Shown: positions 16,693-26,328 of the stretch, one piece after another
Position numbering within the stretch: the first letter of the stretch is position 1
Layout: every line of letters starts with the position of its first letter
Origin: Bacteroidia bacterium
Lineage (GTDB): Bacteria; Bacteroidota; Bacteroidia; B-17B0; Aurantibacillaceae
Length of the DNA stretch: 64,000 nt
NCBI GenBank assembly: GCA_026003255.1
Contig: BPGX01000009.1
Coordinates: 47,224-111,223, forward strand
Direction: 5' to 3'
Notes under the pieces: model-generated
What the model was told of the DNA's origin: nothing
Databases searched by the model: none
Seen by the model: the letters and a program-made list of their open reading frames with translations, nothing else
Program-made: the position numbers and the translations under genes

Positions 16693-17808
16693 ATGAATAA
16701 TAATAAACACAAAATTAAATCAAAACAAAAAAGCGTAGATAATAAAAAACGCAAGATTAAAATTGTTAAGAAATTAAATTCTACAAAACGAACTAAAAAG
16801 GTTAAAATTTACAACTTACCTAAACAAAAACTATTTCTTGAAAAAGTGAAACAAGTATTACCCCCTTATCTCAATCTTTCTGGCTTGTTGATGGAAGTAT
16901 TGAACATTAGTAGTGATGCTGCATACAGAAGAATTCGTTGTGAAACAGAAATGAGCATTGATGAGGTAATACGTATATGTGAGTATCTCAATCTTTCTTT
17001 AGATGGATTATTAATACTAGGTTCTGAAATGGCTACCTTTAAATACATTTCAATAACCAATAATACTGAAAAATTTGATGTTTATTTGAAAAATATCCTA
17101 AATAACTTAGATTATTTGATACCACAAAATGATGTGATGCTCTATTATGCAGCAGAAGAAATACCCATATTTGAAACCTTGTTTAATGAGCATCTGGTGT
17201 CTTTTAAGATGTATTATTGGATGCGCAATATTTTGAGCATTCAAGAATTGCAGCACCATAAATTTGATTTTGAAATTATTCCTGAACATTTAATGAAAAT
17301 CGGTAATAACATCTACAAAAAGTACAAACAAATACCTAGTACTGAAATTTGGACAAATGAAACGATACTTACTTTCATAAAACAAATAGAGTTTTGTTTA
17401 GAAACAGGATTATTCAAAAGGAAAGAAGATGCTTTGAAAATCATTGATGCACACTTTGAAATGATTGATGAATTAAGGCGTATGGCAGAAATGTCCTTCA
17501 AGCCCAATTTACCAAATATCCCTTTTCACCTTTATCGTTGTGATGTGATGATTGGAACAAATTGCATTGTAGTTGAGAAAAACCAAAAACCCATACTTTC
17601 TTTTATTTCTTTTAATACATTGAATTCATTGTCTACGTCTAATGAAATCTTCTGTCGTGAAGCCAATTTGTGGGTAAAAAACTTGATAAAAAAATCAACA
17701 CTTTTGAGTGGAACCTCTGAAAAAGAACGATTTAAGTTTTTTAATGAAATGATAAAAAAATCTGAATATATTCGCCAAAAGGCAATTGATGCTGTTTATT
17801 TTGAATAA
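16693..17808 (+). CDS. HTH-domain regulator with lysine-rich N-terminal tail
   Basis: 371 aa. Residues 1-48 are a strongly basic tail (KHKIKSKQKSVDNKKRKIKI). Residues about 55-110 form a helix-turn-helix: LLMEVLNISSDAAYRRIRCETEMS is the recognition region, followed by IDEVIRICEYLNLSLDGLL. The AYRRIR...IIxLCxxxNISLD pattern is, as I recall, widespread in uncharacterised Bacteroidota regulators. The remaining 250 residues are helical and without a known motif. A monocistronic transcript is likely, with its own promoter and 312 bp before the next start. The target is unknown. Confidence 0.6.
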   Translation: MNNNKHKIKSKQKSVDNKKRKIKIVKKLNSTKRTKKVKIYNLPKQKLFLEKVKQVLPPYLNLSGLLMEVLNISSDAAYRRIRCETEMSIDEVIRICEYLNLSLDGLLILGSEMATFKYISITNNTEKFDVYLKNILNNLDYLIPQNDVMLYYAAEEIPIFETLFNEHLVSFKMYYWMRNILSIQELQHHKFDFEIIPEHLMKIGNNIYKKYKQIPSTEIWTNETILTFIKQIEFCLETGLFKRKEDALKIIDAHFEMIDELRRMAEMSFKPNLPNIPFHLYRCDVMIGTNCIVVEKNQKPILSFISFNTLNSLSTSNEIFCREANLWVKNLIKKSTLLSGTSEKERFKFFNEMIKKSEYIRQKAIDAVYFE

Positions 17809-18120
17809 TTCATAAAAAATTAATATTGTATATTTTCTCTTATAATTAATTTTTTTGAACACACCTAAAAACACAATAGAACAAAGATACCACAGATTGA
17901 AACAGATTTCCATAGATTATTTTTGAATGATTATTATTTGATAGTGTAGTTGAAAATTTGATAATTCTTATTGACAATAAACAAATGCTATGTTTGAATC
18001 TTATTCCGCTAATGGGAGAAGTTTTTAAATATCCAAATCTTCTCTAAATGATTAAATTTAATTAATAAATTTTTTGCTGCTATTTTGTGTGAAAAATTTC
18101 TTGCATATTTGCCAATCAAT
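17809..18120. other. AT-rich intergenic gap
   Basis: 312 bp without a credible ORF or RNA. It contains ACCACAGATTGAAACAGATT followed by a further CATAGATTA, a degenerate CAGATT-type reiteration seen again loosely at 60270-60310. No terminator or exact TAnnTTTG box was found near 18121. Confidence 0.4.
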
Positions 18121-19476
18121 ATGAATAAAGTAGTTTACATAAACATTTTTTTTTGTATCTTAGTCATTTTATCCTCGTGTAAAAAAAATAAGAATAAGTA
18201 TTTGATTGATAACACCTTGCCTGAGTCCGATATACCTTATGCTTCTTATGTAGATACTTTCTCTGTTTTATTAAAAACAGAACGAATTGATAGCATTCGC
18301 ATCTATAATGATGGATTTAAGTATTTAGGTTCTAATCAAGACCCTGTTTTTGGAAGAACAGATGTAGAACTTTTTACACATTTCTCATTACCTAATAATA
18401 TCACCAATGTAGCATTCCCATCGGATGTAGTTGTCGATTCTGCTAAAATTATTTTGGTCTTTACTGAAAATTTTGTGGGAGATACTACCACACCATTGCA
18501 CTATCAAACTTATTTATTGACTGAATCAATGGATGCTACACAAACATATTATAGTAATAAAACCTTTCAGTATAATCCTATTCCCTTATCCGATATTGTT
18601 ACAAAACCTGTTAAGTTTAATGGCTTCAAGGTTATTCAGATACCAGTTTACAAAGGTTTTGCACAAAGTATCATTTCTAATTCTCAATATTTAGTTGATA
18701 ATACTACTTTTCAAGCCACTTACAAAGGGTTTTATATTACTACTAAAAACTCTGCTTTAAATCCATCCAATAAACAGGGCGCTTTGATGAAAGTGGATTT
18801 ATCAAATAATGTTTCTGGTTTTTATGTTTATTATCATACTGGTAATCCACCTGCTTTAAAAGAATCAAAAGTGTATCAATTTTCATTCAATAATTCGGCA
18901 ACAGTGCGAACCAATCATATTATCTACGATTATGCTTCTGGAAGCAATGTCTATCTATATAATCAATTAAATGGAAATGCAAACTCTGCAGCACAAAATG
19001 TATTTGTAAAAGGATTGAACGGAACGAGAGTTTTTGTAGATTTTCCATTTCTCAAGAATCTCAATACACTGCTCAATTATTCTATTAATCGTGCAGAATT
19101 TGAGATTAAAGTGGATGATTCTTATTCTTCAAGTATTGGTTTATACAATCCGCCTGTTGCAATGTCTTTACTGGCGTTGGATAGTGCAGGAAATGAAATT
19201 TTTACAATTGACCAATACAATTCATCTTACTCATTTGTAAGTTATGATGGTCAATATAATTCTACTACCAAGTCCTATCGTTTTAATATATCTCGTTATT
19301 TACAACACGTTCTTACTGGAAAAATAAAACACTACGGAATGGTTTTAGTTGCCACTGACCCTAATGTTACTTTAACAGCTAGAAAAGATTTTTTTGCATC
19401 ACGAGTAATTTTAGGGGGGTATAATCATTCTACTTTAAAGCCAAAGTTAAAATTGTCTATTACCAGTATTCCATAA
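18121..19476 (+). CDS. DUF4270-family outer-membrane lipoprotein
   Basis: Start moved from the track start 18085 to ATG 18121, because MNKVVYINIFFCILVILSSC is then a clean lipoprotein signal with lipobox LSSC. 451 aa. The body has the DUF4270 pattern: IPYASYVDTFSVLLKTERIDSI, then LGSNQDPVFGRTDVELFTHFSLP, later FSRYLQ-like NISRYLQHVLTGK and a final ASRVILGGYNHSTLKPKLKLSIT. The family is Bacteroidota-specific, surface or periplasmic, of unknown role; neighbouring YqgE does not suggest one. Confidence 0.75.
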   Translation: MNKVVYINIFFCILVILSSCKKNKNKYLIDNTLPESDIPYASYVDTFSVLLKTERIDSIRIYNDGFKYLGSNQDPVFGRTDVELFTHFSLPNNITNVAFPSDVVVDSAKIILVFTENFVGDTTTPLHYQTYLLTESMDATQTYYSNKTFQYNPIPLSDIVTKPVKFNGFKVIQIPVYKGFAQSIISNSQYLVDNTTFQATYKGFYITTKNSALNPSNKQGALMKVDLSNNVSGFYVYYHTGNPPALKESKVYQFSFNNSATVRTNHIIYDYASGSNVYLYNQLNGNANSAAQNVFVKGLNGTRVFVDFPFLKNLNTLLNYSINRAEFEIKVDDSYSSSIGLYNPPVAMSLLALDSAGNEIFTIDQYNSSYSFVSYDGQYNSTTKSYRFNISRYLQHVLTGKIKHYGMVLVATDPNVTLTARKDFFASRVILGGYNHSTLKPKLKLSITSIP

Positions 19477-19483
19477 AGTGCAT

Positions 19484-19514
19484 TTTGTCATATTAAAAAA
19501 TCTTTGTAACTTTG
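19484..19514 (+). promoter_or_regulatory. Promoter TTTG-N19-TAACTTTG for yqgE
   Basis: TTTG at 19484-19487 and TAACTTTG at 19507-19514 are spaced by exactly 19 bp, the best match to the Bacteroidota consensus in the window. The ATG is at 19556. Confidence 0.65.
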
Positions 19515-19555
19515 GCATAAAATTTGCCCATTACTATTAAAAAGTATAAATAAAC

Positions 19556-20152
19556 ATGATATTTAAGGAGAACTCACTTTCTCTGGATTTTACTAATTAT
19601 CGAGCAAAGCGAGGAAGTTTACTGATTGCTGAACCCTTTATGAAAGATGGGTTCTTTAAACGTTCTGTTGTTTTATTGGCAATACACAATGACAAAGAGG
19701 GTTCATTAGGATTTATAGTTAATAAGCCCATTAAGAATGTATCGCTGGCCGATGTGGTAAAAATTTTTGAAAATGCTAAAGATTGGCCGATTTTCTTTGG
19801 AGGTCCAGTGCAAACCTCTTCCTTATTTTACATACATACGCTTGGTGACATTGTAGAAGATAGCAAAAAAGTGGCAGATGGAATTTATTTTGGAGGTAAT
19901 TTTGAAACGATTGAAAAATTAGTCAGAAATGATGAAGCCAGTCCGAATGAGATAAAATTTTTCCTTGGATACTCAGGATGGGGAGAAAATCAATTAGATG
20001 ATGAAATTTTGAATAATTCGTGGCTCACTATACCAGCTTCTCAAAAACTTGTGTTTGGAAAATGTGTGGAAAATAAATGCTGGCAAAAAGCAGTTCTGCA
20101 AACACCACACTTTTATGTTGCTCATTTCCCTGAACAGCCTCATCTCAACTAA
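19556..20152 (+). CDS. yqgE: YqgE/AlgH family protein
   Basis: 198 aa, the usual length for the YqgE/AlgH (DUF179) family. Recognisable blocks are RGSLLIAEPFMKDGFFKRSVVLL, EGSLGFIVNKP, FFGGPVQTSSLFYIHT, FLGYSGWGENQLDDEI and the closing LVFG. Cytoplasmic; biochemical function not established for the family (a regulatory role was proposed for AlgH). Converges with the TolB-like gene, sharing its last 4 bp. Confidence 0.92.
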   Translation: MIFKENSLSLDFTNYRAKRGSLLIAEPFMKDGFFKRSVVLLAIHNDKEGSLGFIVNKPIKNVSLADVVKIFENAKDWPIFFGGPVQTSSLFYIHTLGDIVEDSKKVADGIYFGGNFETIEKLVRNDEASPNEIKFFLGYSGWGENQLDDEILNNSWLTIPASQKLVFGKCVENKCWQKAVLQTPHFYVAHFPEQPHLN

Positions 20153-21216
20153 TTCTTCCATTCGGCAATAAAAAGATTAGTATCTCTCGTACCTTTGTTA
20201 TTTCTATTTGAAGAAAAAATCAGTTTTTTTCCATCTGGTGAAAACATTGGAAAAGCATTGAAATTACTTTCGGTAGTAATTTGTTCTAATCCAGTACCAT
20301 CAATGTTTATCATAAATAATTGAAAGTCAAATCCTCTTTGACTATGATGGTTGGAAGAAAAAATAATTTTTTTCCCGGAAGGATGAAAAAAGGGCGCCCA
20401 GTTGGCTTTTCCTAAGTTGGTTACTTGCCTTAGATTTTTCCCATCTGCGTCGCATATAAAAATTTCCATATTGGTAGGAGCTACTAAATTTTGAGCCAGT
20501 AATTCTTTATACTCTTTTATTTCTTCTTCTGTTTTGGGACGGGAAGCACGGAATACGATTTTACTACCATCGGGAGAGAAGAAAGCACCGCCATCGTAGC
20601 CAAGTTCGTGAGTAATTTGAACGGGATTGGTACCATCAATGTTCATTACCCAGAGTTCAATATCTCCGCTACGAGTGGAGGTAAATACTATTTTATCACC
20701 TTTTGGAGAAACGGTGGCCTCGGCATCATAGCCATCAGTATTTGTTAATTGCTTAACAATCTTCCCATTGAGGTCTGCTACAAAAATATCATATTCAGGA
20801 TATAGGGGCCATACGTATTTACCTTTAATGTGTGGAACAGATGGACAACTATCCATTTTGTGATGTGTAGAAGCAAAGAGAATATGCTTACCATCAGGCA
20901 TAAAATACGAGCAAGTAGTTCTTCCTTTGCCTGTACTAATCATTTGAAAGTTTTCTTTTTTAGACAAATCTAACTTCTTTTTTAGATTTTTCAAATCAAA
21001 ATAAAAGATTTGATCACAGGGTACATTCCAATTTTTATTCGTTACTTGAAAAGTAATTTTATTGCCGGTTTTATCAAAATATGCTTCAGCGTTATCACCG
21101 CCAAAGGTAATTTGAGTTAAGGATTTAAAGTGTTTTTTTTCTTGTTCTGAAATTAAGTTGGATTGTGCATAAATAGTACCAGTAAGGATAATCGCACTGA
21201 AAAAAGTTCGTATCAT
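20149..21216 (-). CDS. TolB-like beta-propeller (PD40 repeats), secreted
   Basis: Start placed at ATG 21216 instead of the track start 21267. It overlaps the stop of the upstream glycosyltransferase gene as ATGA, and the protein then begins with a signal peptide (MIRTFFSAIILTGTIYAQ). 355 aa. At least five PD40/WD40-like blades are visible, for example YDAEATVSPKGDKIVFTSTRSG, YDGGAFFSPDGSKIVFRASR, ANWAPFFHPSGKKIIFSSN and FNAFPMFSPDGKKLIFSSNRN. It is probably a periplasmic scaffold or ligand-binding propeller. The TolB relation is of fold, not proof of a Tol-Pal role. Confidence 0.8.
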   Translation of the reverse strand: MIRTFFSAIILTGTIYAQSNLISEQEKKHFKSLTQITFGGDNAEAYFDKTGNKITFQVTNKNWNVPCDQIFYFDLKNLKKKLDLSKKENFQMISTGKGRTTCSYFMPDGKHILFASTHHKMDSCPSVPHIKGKYVWPLYPEYDIFVADLNGKIVKQLTNTDGYDAEATVSPKGDKIVFTSTRSGDIELWVMNIDGTNPVQITHELGYDGGAFFSPDGSKIVFRASRPKTEEEIKEYKELLAQNLVAPTNMEIFICDADGKNLRQVTNLGKANWAPFFHPSGKKIIFSSNHHSQRGFDFQLFMINIDGTGLEQITTESNFNAFPMFSPDGKKLIFSSNRNNKGTRDTNLFIAEWKN

Positions 21217-21941
21217 TTTACATTTGTTTTTTTGTGTTTTTTGAAACGCATTTTTAGAACGCCCCATAATGCTTCTCTGAATATTTTAATACTCATTTTA
21301 CTTTGTCCTTTTTCTCGGTCCTTGAAGACAATAGGTACTTCCACTATTTTGAATCCCAATTTATAAGCTGCGTATTTCATTTCAATCTGAAAAGCATAAC
21401 CTGTAAATTGAATGGCAGCCAGGTCGATTTGTTGTAACACTTTTTTTCTATAACATTTGAAGCCAGCAGTTGTGTCGTGAATAGGAAGCCAGAGCACCAA
21501 TCTGACATAAAGAGAAGCAAAATAACTCATTAAAATTCTACCAATAGGCCAGTTTTCTACTTTTCCACCTTTACAATAGCGAGATCCAATAGCAACGTCT
21601 GATCCATTGACACAGGCATCTCTTAGGCGAATTAAATCTTTTGGAGGATGACTGAAATCGCAATCCATTTCAAAGATGTATTCATACTCTTTTTGTAATG
21701 CCCATTGAAAACCAGTAATATACGCTCTTCCAAGCCCGTTTTTTTCTTTTCGTAAAATTAAATGCAATCGGTCTGGATATTCTTTCATCAAATTTTTGAC
21801 AATATCGGCAGTACCATCGGGAGAATTATCATCTACGATTAAAACATCAAAAGAGACAGGCAGCGTCATTACAGTACGAATCATTGGTTCTACATTCTCC
21901 TTTTCATTATAGGTAGGTATAATGACTAAACTATCCGACAT
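21213..21941 (-). CDS. Polyprenol monophosphomannose synthase-like GT2 glycosyltransferase
   Basis: Transfers a sugar from a nucleotide donor to polyprenyl phosphate at the inner face of the membrane. 242 aa with the DPM1-type GT-A fold: VIIPTYNEKENV, VLIVDDNSPDGTAD (metal/nucleotide DDxSxDGT), YIFEMDCDFSHPP (the DxD-like catalytic acidic region) and AIGSRYCKGG. FTGYAFQIEMKYAAYKLGFKIVEVPI is characteristic of dolichol-phosphate mannose synthases lacking membrane helices. Translationally coupled (ATGA) to the downstream propeller gene. Confidence 0.85.
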   Translation of the reverse strand: MSDSLVIIPTYNEKENVEPMIRTVMTLPVSFDVLIVDDNSPDGTADIVKNLMKEYPDRLHLILRKEKNGLGRAYITGFQWALQKEYEYIFEMDCDFSHPPKDLIRLRDACVNGSDVAIGSRYCKGGKVENWPIGRILMSYFASLYVRLVLWLPIHDTTAGFKCYRKKVLQQIDLAAIQFTGYAFQIEMKYAAYKLGFKIVEVPIVFKDREKGQSKMSIKIFREALWGVLKMRFKKHKKTNVK

Positions 21942-21978
21942 TTCAGTTTTTTGCTAAAATAATGATAAGTTAAAGAAA

Positions 21979-24594
21979 TTACAAATCAAAATTTATTTGA
22001 CCTAATCCGCCCGGTAAATTTTTGGAGTTGAGTTTTTCCATTGCTTTTTTATGAAGTTCTTCTGGACTTAATTCAATATCATCTTTTTGTTGTTCCAGAA
22101 ACTCTTTGGCTTCTTTGATTTCATCTGGTTCTTCCAATTGAATGTTTTTTATTTTGTAAGGGCTTAATTTTTTTCCTTTAGCACGAATATTAATAATGGG
22201 GGCAGTTTCTTCGAGTTTCACATATTCATCCGGAATTTCTTTACCTTTTTCTTTAGCAAATTGAAGTTTAATTTTGGGATTGGCAATAGAGGTCATTAGT
22301 TCAATATACGAATCAGGGTGTTCGTTAATAATCATAATTTTAGATGAAGTGGGTTCTGCTTTAAATCGTTTTATGTAATAATTTTTACTCTCACCATCAA
22401 AGTATATTAAAGTATATATGTTTTCGCTGTCAAATTTATCGACAAGAAATGTATCATCATCTAAAAACGCCAATACATCGGGTTGAATGAGTTTGTAATA
22501 TCCTTTTTTAGTTACTACTAAAACTTTGTCATCAGGATAGAATGCGCCTAAGTATTTACCTGTTTCATTTTGATTGAGTTTATTGGTAGCTGGGTCATAC
22601 CACCAGTTTTCGGCTTTAATTTGTCCTGCGGATTTTTCTTTTAGAAGTACTTTTGCAATGGGATATTTTGTGAGAATATTACCAATCGCACTTCTGCTTT
22701 TGATGTCAATGCTTGCAAAGTCAAATTCAATTTCAGTTTTTCTGGCACCACTATTTGGTTTTAAGAGTACAATAATCTTTTCAGTTTCTCCATTGGGATT
22801 GACAGAAAGATAAACTACTTTGGAGTTTGGAGTTCCTTTGGTTAGATTATATTCTTTATCTCTGGTAACACCACCTATATTAAAGCGTTTTACAAAGTAT
22901 ACACCTTTGGGTCCATCTCTGTATATCATATTGTACACTGTGTTTTCATCGTTTCTCTTGAAGATTCCGGCGTAGAGAATGTTTTTACCAATATATACTT
23001 TATCGGTTACTTTTACTACTTTCATAATTCCTTCCTGAGTAATGGCAATAATTTCATCGTTATCACTACATTCAAAGAGGAATTCATTTTTTCGTAGTGA
23101 TGTGCCGATAAATCCTTCTTCTCTGTCAATGTATAATCGTTGGTTAGGTATGCTGATTTCTGTTTTTTGTACTTGATGTAATGTGCGTATTTCGGTTTTT
23201 CGTTCTTTGCCTTTTCCGTATTTTCTTTTGAGTTCTTTAAAGTAATCAATAGTATAGTCTACGATGTTGTCTAAATTATGTTGTGTTTGTTTTATTTTTT
23301 CGTTGAGTTCCTGAATATGCTCATCCGCTTTTGCACTATCAAAGCGGGTGATGCGAATCATTGGTATTTGGGTAAGTTTATGGAGGTCATCATCGTTGAT
23401 AGGACGAATGAGTTGTTTTTTATATTTTTCAAATCGTTTATACAGATATTCAAAAAGAGATTCTTTGGTATCAAATTTTTTGAAGTCCACGTACATTTCT
23501 TCTTTGATGAAGATTTTTTCTAATGAAGCAAAATGCCATTTTTCTTTGAGTTCTGAAAGTTCAATTTCCAGTTCTTTTTTTAAGAGTTCCAGTGTTCTGT
23601 TGGCGGAATATTTCAGCATTTCAGAAACGGACATGAAGCGTGGCTTATCATTTTCAATCACAACGGCATTAGGAGAAATGGTCATTTCACACTGGGTATA
23701 AGCATAGAGTGCTTCTATAGTTACATCTGGACTCACATCTGGATGCAGGTGCAAAATGATTTCTACGGTATCTGAAGTGTTGTCTTCAATTTTTTTGATT
23801 TTTAATTTACCTTTTTCATTGGCGGCAATGATGCTGTCTATTAAAGCCGTGGTGTTAGTGCCAAAGGGAATTTCGGTAATGACAATCGTTTTGCTGTTAA
23901 TTTCTTTGATACGCGCACGCACTTTAATTTTTCCGCCGCGTTTGCCATCATTGTAATTGCTGACATCAATGATTCCGCCTGTTGGGAAATCGGGAAAAAC
24001 TTCTACTTTTTTGTTTTTTAGAGCCGCAATAGAAGCATCAATCAATTCATTAAAATTGTGCGGTAGTATTTTACAGGAAAGACCAACGGCAATACCTTCA
24101 ACGCCCATTGCTAACAATAACGGGAATTTTACCGGAAGGGTAATAGGTTCTTTGTTTCTTCCGTCGTAACTAAGTTGCCATTGAGTGGTTTTGGGGTTAA
24201 AGACAACATCCAAAGCAAAAGGGGTTAATCGTGCTTCAATGTAACGTGCGGCAGCGGCGCTATCACCAGTGAGTATATTTCCCCAGTTTCCTTGTGTATC
24301 AATGAGTAAGTCCTTTTGACCTAATCCTACGAGTGCATCGGTGATACTTGCATCTCCGTGCGGGTGATATTTCATTGTATTTCCGATGATGTTGGCGACT
24401 TTGTTGTAGCGTCCGTCTTCCATTTCCCACATGCTGTGGAGGATGCGGCGTTGAACAGGTTTAAGTCCATCATCAATATGCGGAACGGCTCTTTCTAATA
24501 TAACGTAGGATGCGTAATCTATAAACCAATCTTTGTATAATTCTGAAACATGTTTGATGCTTTCTAATTCATTATGTTCTTGTAACTCGCTCAT
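21979..24594 (-). CDS. parC: DNA topoisomerase IV subunit A (GyrA/ParC family)
   Basis: Breakage-rejoining subunit of a type IIA topoisomerase. Start moved to ATG 24594 (MSELQEHNELES), because the 17 extra residues of the track ORF run into the promoter. 871 aa. The winged-helix/tower part begins KDWFIDYASYVILERAVPHIDDGLKPVQRRIL, with YHPHGDASITDALVGLGQ. The catalytic tyrosine is in AARYIEARLTP near residue 117. The C-terminal half has pinwheel-like blades but no clear GyrA box (QRRGGKG), so topoisomerase IV is preferred to gyrase. ParE is not adjacent in the window. A TATTTTTG element is 18 bp upstream. Confidence 0.88.
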   Translation of the reverse strand: MSELQEHNELESIKHVSELYKDWFIDYASYVILERAVPHIDDGLKPVQRRILHSMWEMEDGRYNKVANIIGNTMKYHPHGDASITDALVGLGQKDLLIDTQGNWGNILTGDSAAAARYIEARLTPFALDVVFNPKTTQWQLSYDGRNKEPITLPVKFPLLLAMGVEGIAVGLSCKILPHNFNELIDASIAALKNKKVEVFPDFPTGGIIDVSNYNDGKRGGKIKVRARIKEINSKTIVITEIPFGTNTTALIDSIIAANEKGKLKIKKIEDNTSDTVEIILHLHPDVSPDVTIEALYAYTQCEMTISPNAVVIENDKPRFMSVSEMLKYSANRTLELLKKELEIELSELKEKWHFASLEKIFIKEEMYVDFKKFDTKESLFEYLYKRFEKYKKQLIRPINDDDLHKLTQIPMIRITRFDSAKADEHIQELNEKIKQTQHNLDNIVDYTIDYFKELKRKYGKGKERKTEIRTLHQVQKTEISIPNQRLYIDREEGFIGTSLRKNEFLFECSDNDEIIAITQEGIMKVVKVTDKVYIGKNILYAGIFKRNDENTVYNMIYRDGPKGVYFVKRFNIGGVTRDKEYNLTKGTPNSKVVYLSVNPNGETEKIIVLLKPNSGARKTEIEFDFASIDIKSRSAIGNILTKYPIAKVLLKEKSAGQIKAENWWYDPATNKLNQNETGKYLGAFYPDDKVLVVTKKGYYKLIQPDVLAFLDDDTFLVDKFDSENIYTLIYFDGESKNYYIKRFKAEPTSSKIMIINEHPDSYIELMTSIANPKIKLQFAKEKGKEIPDEYVKLEETAPIINIRAKGKKLSPYKIKNIQLEEPDEIKEAKEFLEQQKDDIELSPEELHKKAMEKLNSKNLPGGLGQINFDL

Positions 24595-24612
24595 TTTGTA
24601 ATGATTTGGCGG

Positions 24613-24620
24613 CAAAAATA
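24613..24620 (-). promoter_or_regulatory. Candidate -7 element for parC
   Basis: TATTTTTG on the minus strand, 18 bp before the chosen ATG; a TTG trinucleotide lies about 22 bp further upstream. It supports the 24594 start. Confidence 0.45.
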
Positions 24621-24685
24621 GTTTTAATTTATTTGAATGGGGCAATAATTTTTTCTAAATTTTATTTTAATCCATCTATTTGCAT

Positions 24686-24693
24686 TAACTTTG
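24686..24693 (+). promoter_or_regulatory. Candidate -7 element placing transcription start at the ATG
   Basis: TAACTTTG ends only 6 bp before the ATG at 24700. With the usual 5-9 nt distance from this element to the first base, the mRNA of the LysM gene would be leaderless or nearly so. Confidence 0.45.
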
Positions 24694-24699
24694 TCGCCA

Positions 24700-26325
24700 A
24701 TGAAAAGAGGTTTAAAGATTTTATTGGTTATTTTTTTTGCTGGTGCTTTTTTATCATTCGGACAAGATAAATCTAAGGTTATTCAAAAAATCAATGGAAT
24801 AGATTATTTTGTACATGAAGTGAAGAAAGGTGAGAGTTTATACGGGATTTCAAAACTTTATGGTGTAGATTTACAATTAATATTAAATGAAAATCCCATC
24901 TTAAAAGAACATGGTTTGAAGGCGGGAAATAAAATTTTAATTCCTGTAAAGAGTGATAGTAAAACACAAGAAGTTTTTTTAGATACATTACAATTTAATT
25001 ATCATAAGGTATTAAAAGGTCAAACGGTTTATTCGATATGTAAGCAATACGGCATTACTCAGGAGTGGTTTTATGAAAATAATCCTTCTGCTGCATCTGG
25101 TATTAAAGAAGGAGAATGGGTGATTGTAGGAAAGAAGAATCAATTGAAAAAAAATATTATTCCGAATGTGAAAGATATTAAAATGGAGGTTGAACAAAAA
25201 ATGGAAGTTATTCCAAAATATGTAGAAAAGAAGAGGGAATATACTGTGTTGTTTTTATTGCCATTTGGTGCTAATAAGGTGGATGAAATAATAGTGGAAG
25301 ATATGGTTAAATATAATCAATCTTTTCCCATGATGAGTTCGATGATGATAGATTTTTACAAAGGATTTGAATATGTTAGGGATTCTTTGAAGTGTGATTC
25401 CTTTAATGTTCGCTTATTACCAATGGATGTGAATGAAAATGATTCATTGAAGTTGGTTCAGATTACTAAGCTGCAGGAATATAAAATGGCGGATTTAATT
25501 GTTGGGCCTGTTTATTCTTCACTAATTAAAACTGAAATGATTAATGCTATCGAAAGGAAGTTACATATCATTCCATTTATTAGTCAAAATAAATTTTTAT
25601 TTAATCATTCTGAATATTCTAAAACTACGCCATCTGTTTTTGTGGATGTTCAAGCATTAGCGCAATTTGTTTTTGATTCTTTAAGGTATAAAGGAAAAGT
25701 AGTATTGTTGATGAGTAACAACAATGGAGAAAAAGAATATGCAAAAGAGTTTAAGAGATATTATAATGATTTGATAAATAAAGTTAATGTGAAAGATACC
25801 ATTCGTACATTCAGAAGTGTTGCAGATTTTAAGAAAGTAGTGAAAGAAAAAGAACAATATGTGGTAGTGTTATTGACCAATAATCAAGTAGTAGCGACGG
25901 ATTATATTACTCAATTGAGCATAATTTGTAAAACTTCGCCCATAACTTTATGTGGATTATATAAAACTTTGTATTTTGATAATTTAGATTTGGAATACCT
26001 CAATCAAATGCAGTTTACATTTGCATATTATCAAAATACTACAAGTATAGATTCGTATGCAAGTTATTTAAGGAAATATAAAGAGGAGTTTAATTCAGAC
26101 CCTTCGTTATTTTTTTATGAAGGTATTGAGATTGCACAGTATTATTTTAAATTGATAAATAGTTATGGATTAAATGCTTTATATGAATTAAACAACTATA
26201 GAAAAGAGGATAAGAGTGCGTTTATGAAGTTTCAATTTTACCGTCCTGATGAAAATACGGGCTTTCAGAATAATGGGGAGTTTTTGTTCAGAATTCAGGA
26301 TAGAAAAATACAAGTTATCAAATAA
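24700..26325 (+). CDS. LysM-domain periplasmic protein with substrate-binding-protein-like domain
   Basis: 541 aa from ATG 24700; the track start at 24691 is a TTG inside the promoter. A signal peptide (MKRGLKILLVIFFAGAFLSFGQ) is followed by two LysM domains. The first is VHEVKKGESLYGISKLYGVDLQLILNENP at about 30-80 and the second YHKVLKGQTVYSICKQYGITQEWFYENNP at about 105-150. Both bind glycan, probably peptidoglycan. From about 185 (YTVLFLLPFGANKVDEI) to the end it resembles a type 1 periplasmic-binding/ABC receptor fold, with a LIVGPVYSSLIKTEM lobe and a later HIIPFISQ hinge. Likely involved in cell-wall sensing or assembly; no catalytic residues are visible. Confidence 0.75.
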   Translation: MKRGLKILLVIFFAGAFLSFGQDKSKVIQKINGIDYFVHEVKKGESLYGISKLYGVDLQLILNENPILKEHGLKAGNKILIPVKSDSKTQEVFLDTLQFNYHKVLKGQTVYSICKQYGITQEWFYENNPSAASGIKEGEWVIVGKKNQLKKNIIPNVKDIKMEVEQKMEVIPKYVEKKREYTVLFLLPFGANKVDEIIVEDMVKYNQSFPMMSSMMIDFYKGFEYVRDSLKCDSFNVRLLPMDVNENDSLKLVQITKLQEYKMADLIVGPVYSSLIKTEMINAIERKLHIIPFISQNKFLFNHSEYSKTTPSVFVDVQALAQFVFDSLRYKGKVVLLMSNNNGEKEYAKEFKRYYNDLINKVNVKDTIRTFRSVADFKKVVKEKEQYVVVLLTNNQVVATDYITQLSIICKTSPITLCGLYKTLYFDNLDLEYLNQMQFTFAYYQNTTSIDSYASYLRKYKEEFNSDPSLFFYEGIEIAQYYFKLINSYGLNALYELNNYRKEDKSAFMKFQFYRPDENTGFQNNGEFLFRIQDRKIQVIK

Positions 26326-26328
26326 AAA

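Noticed and set aside
23278-23701. Plus-strand ORFs opposite parC (23278..23523, 23348..23701)
   Set aside because: Antisense to a strongly conserved topoisomerase; no promoter or family resemblance.
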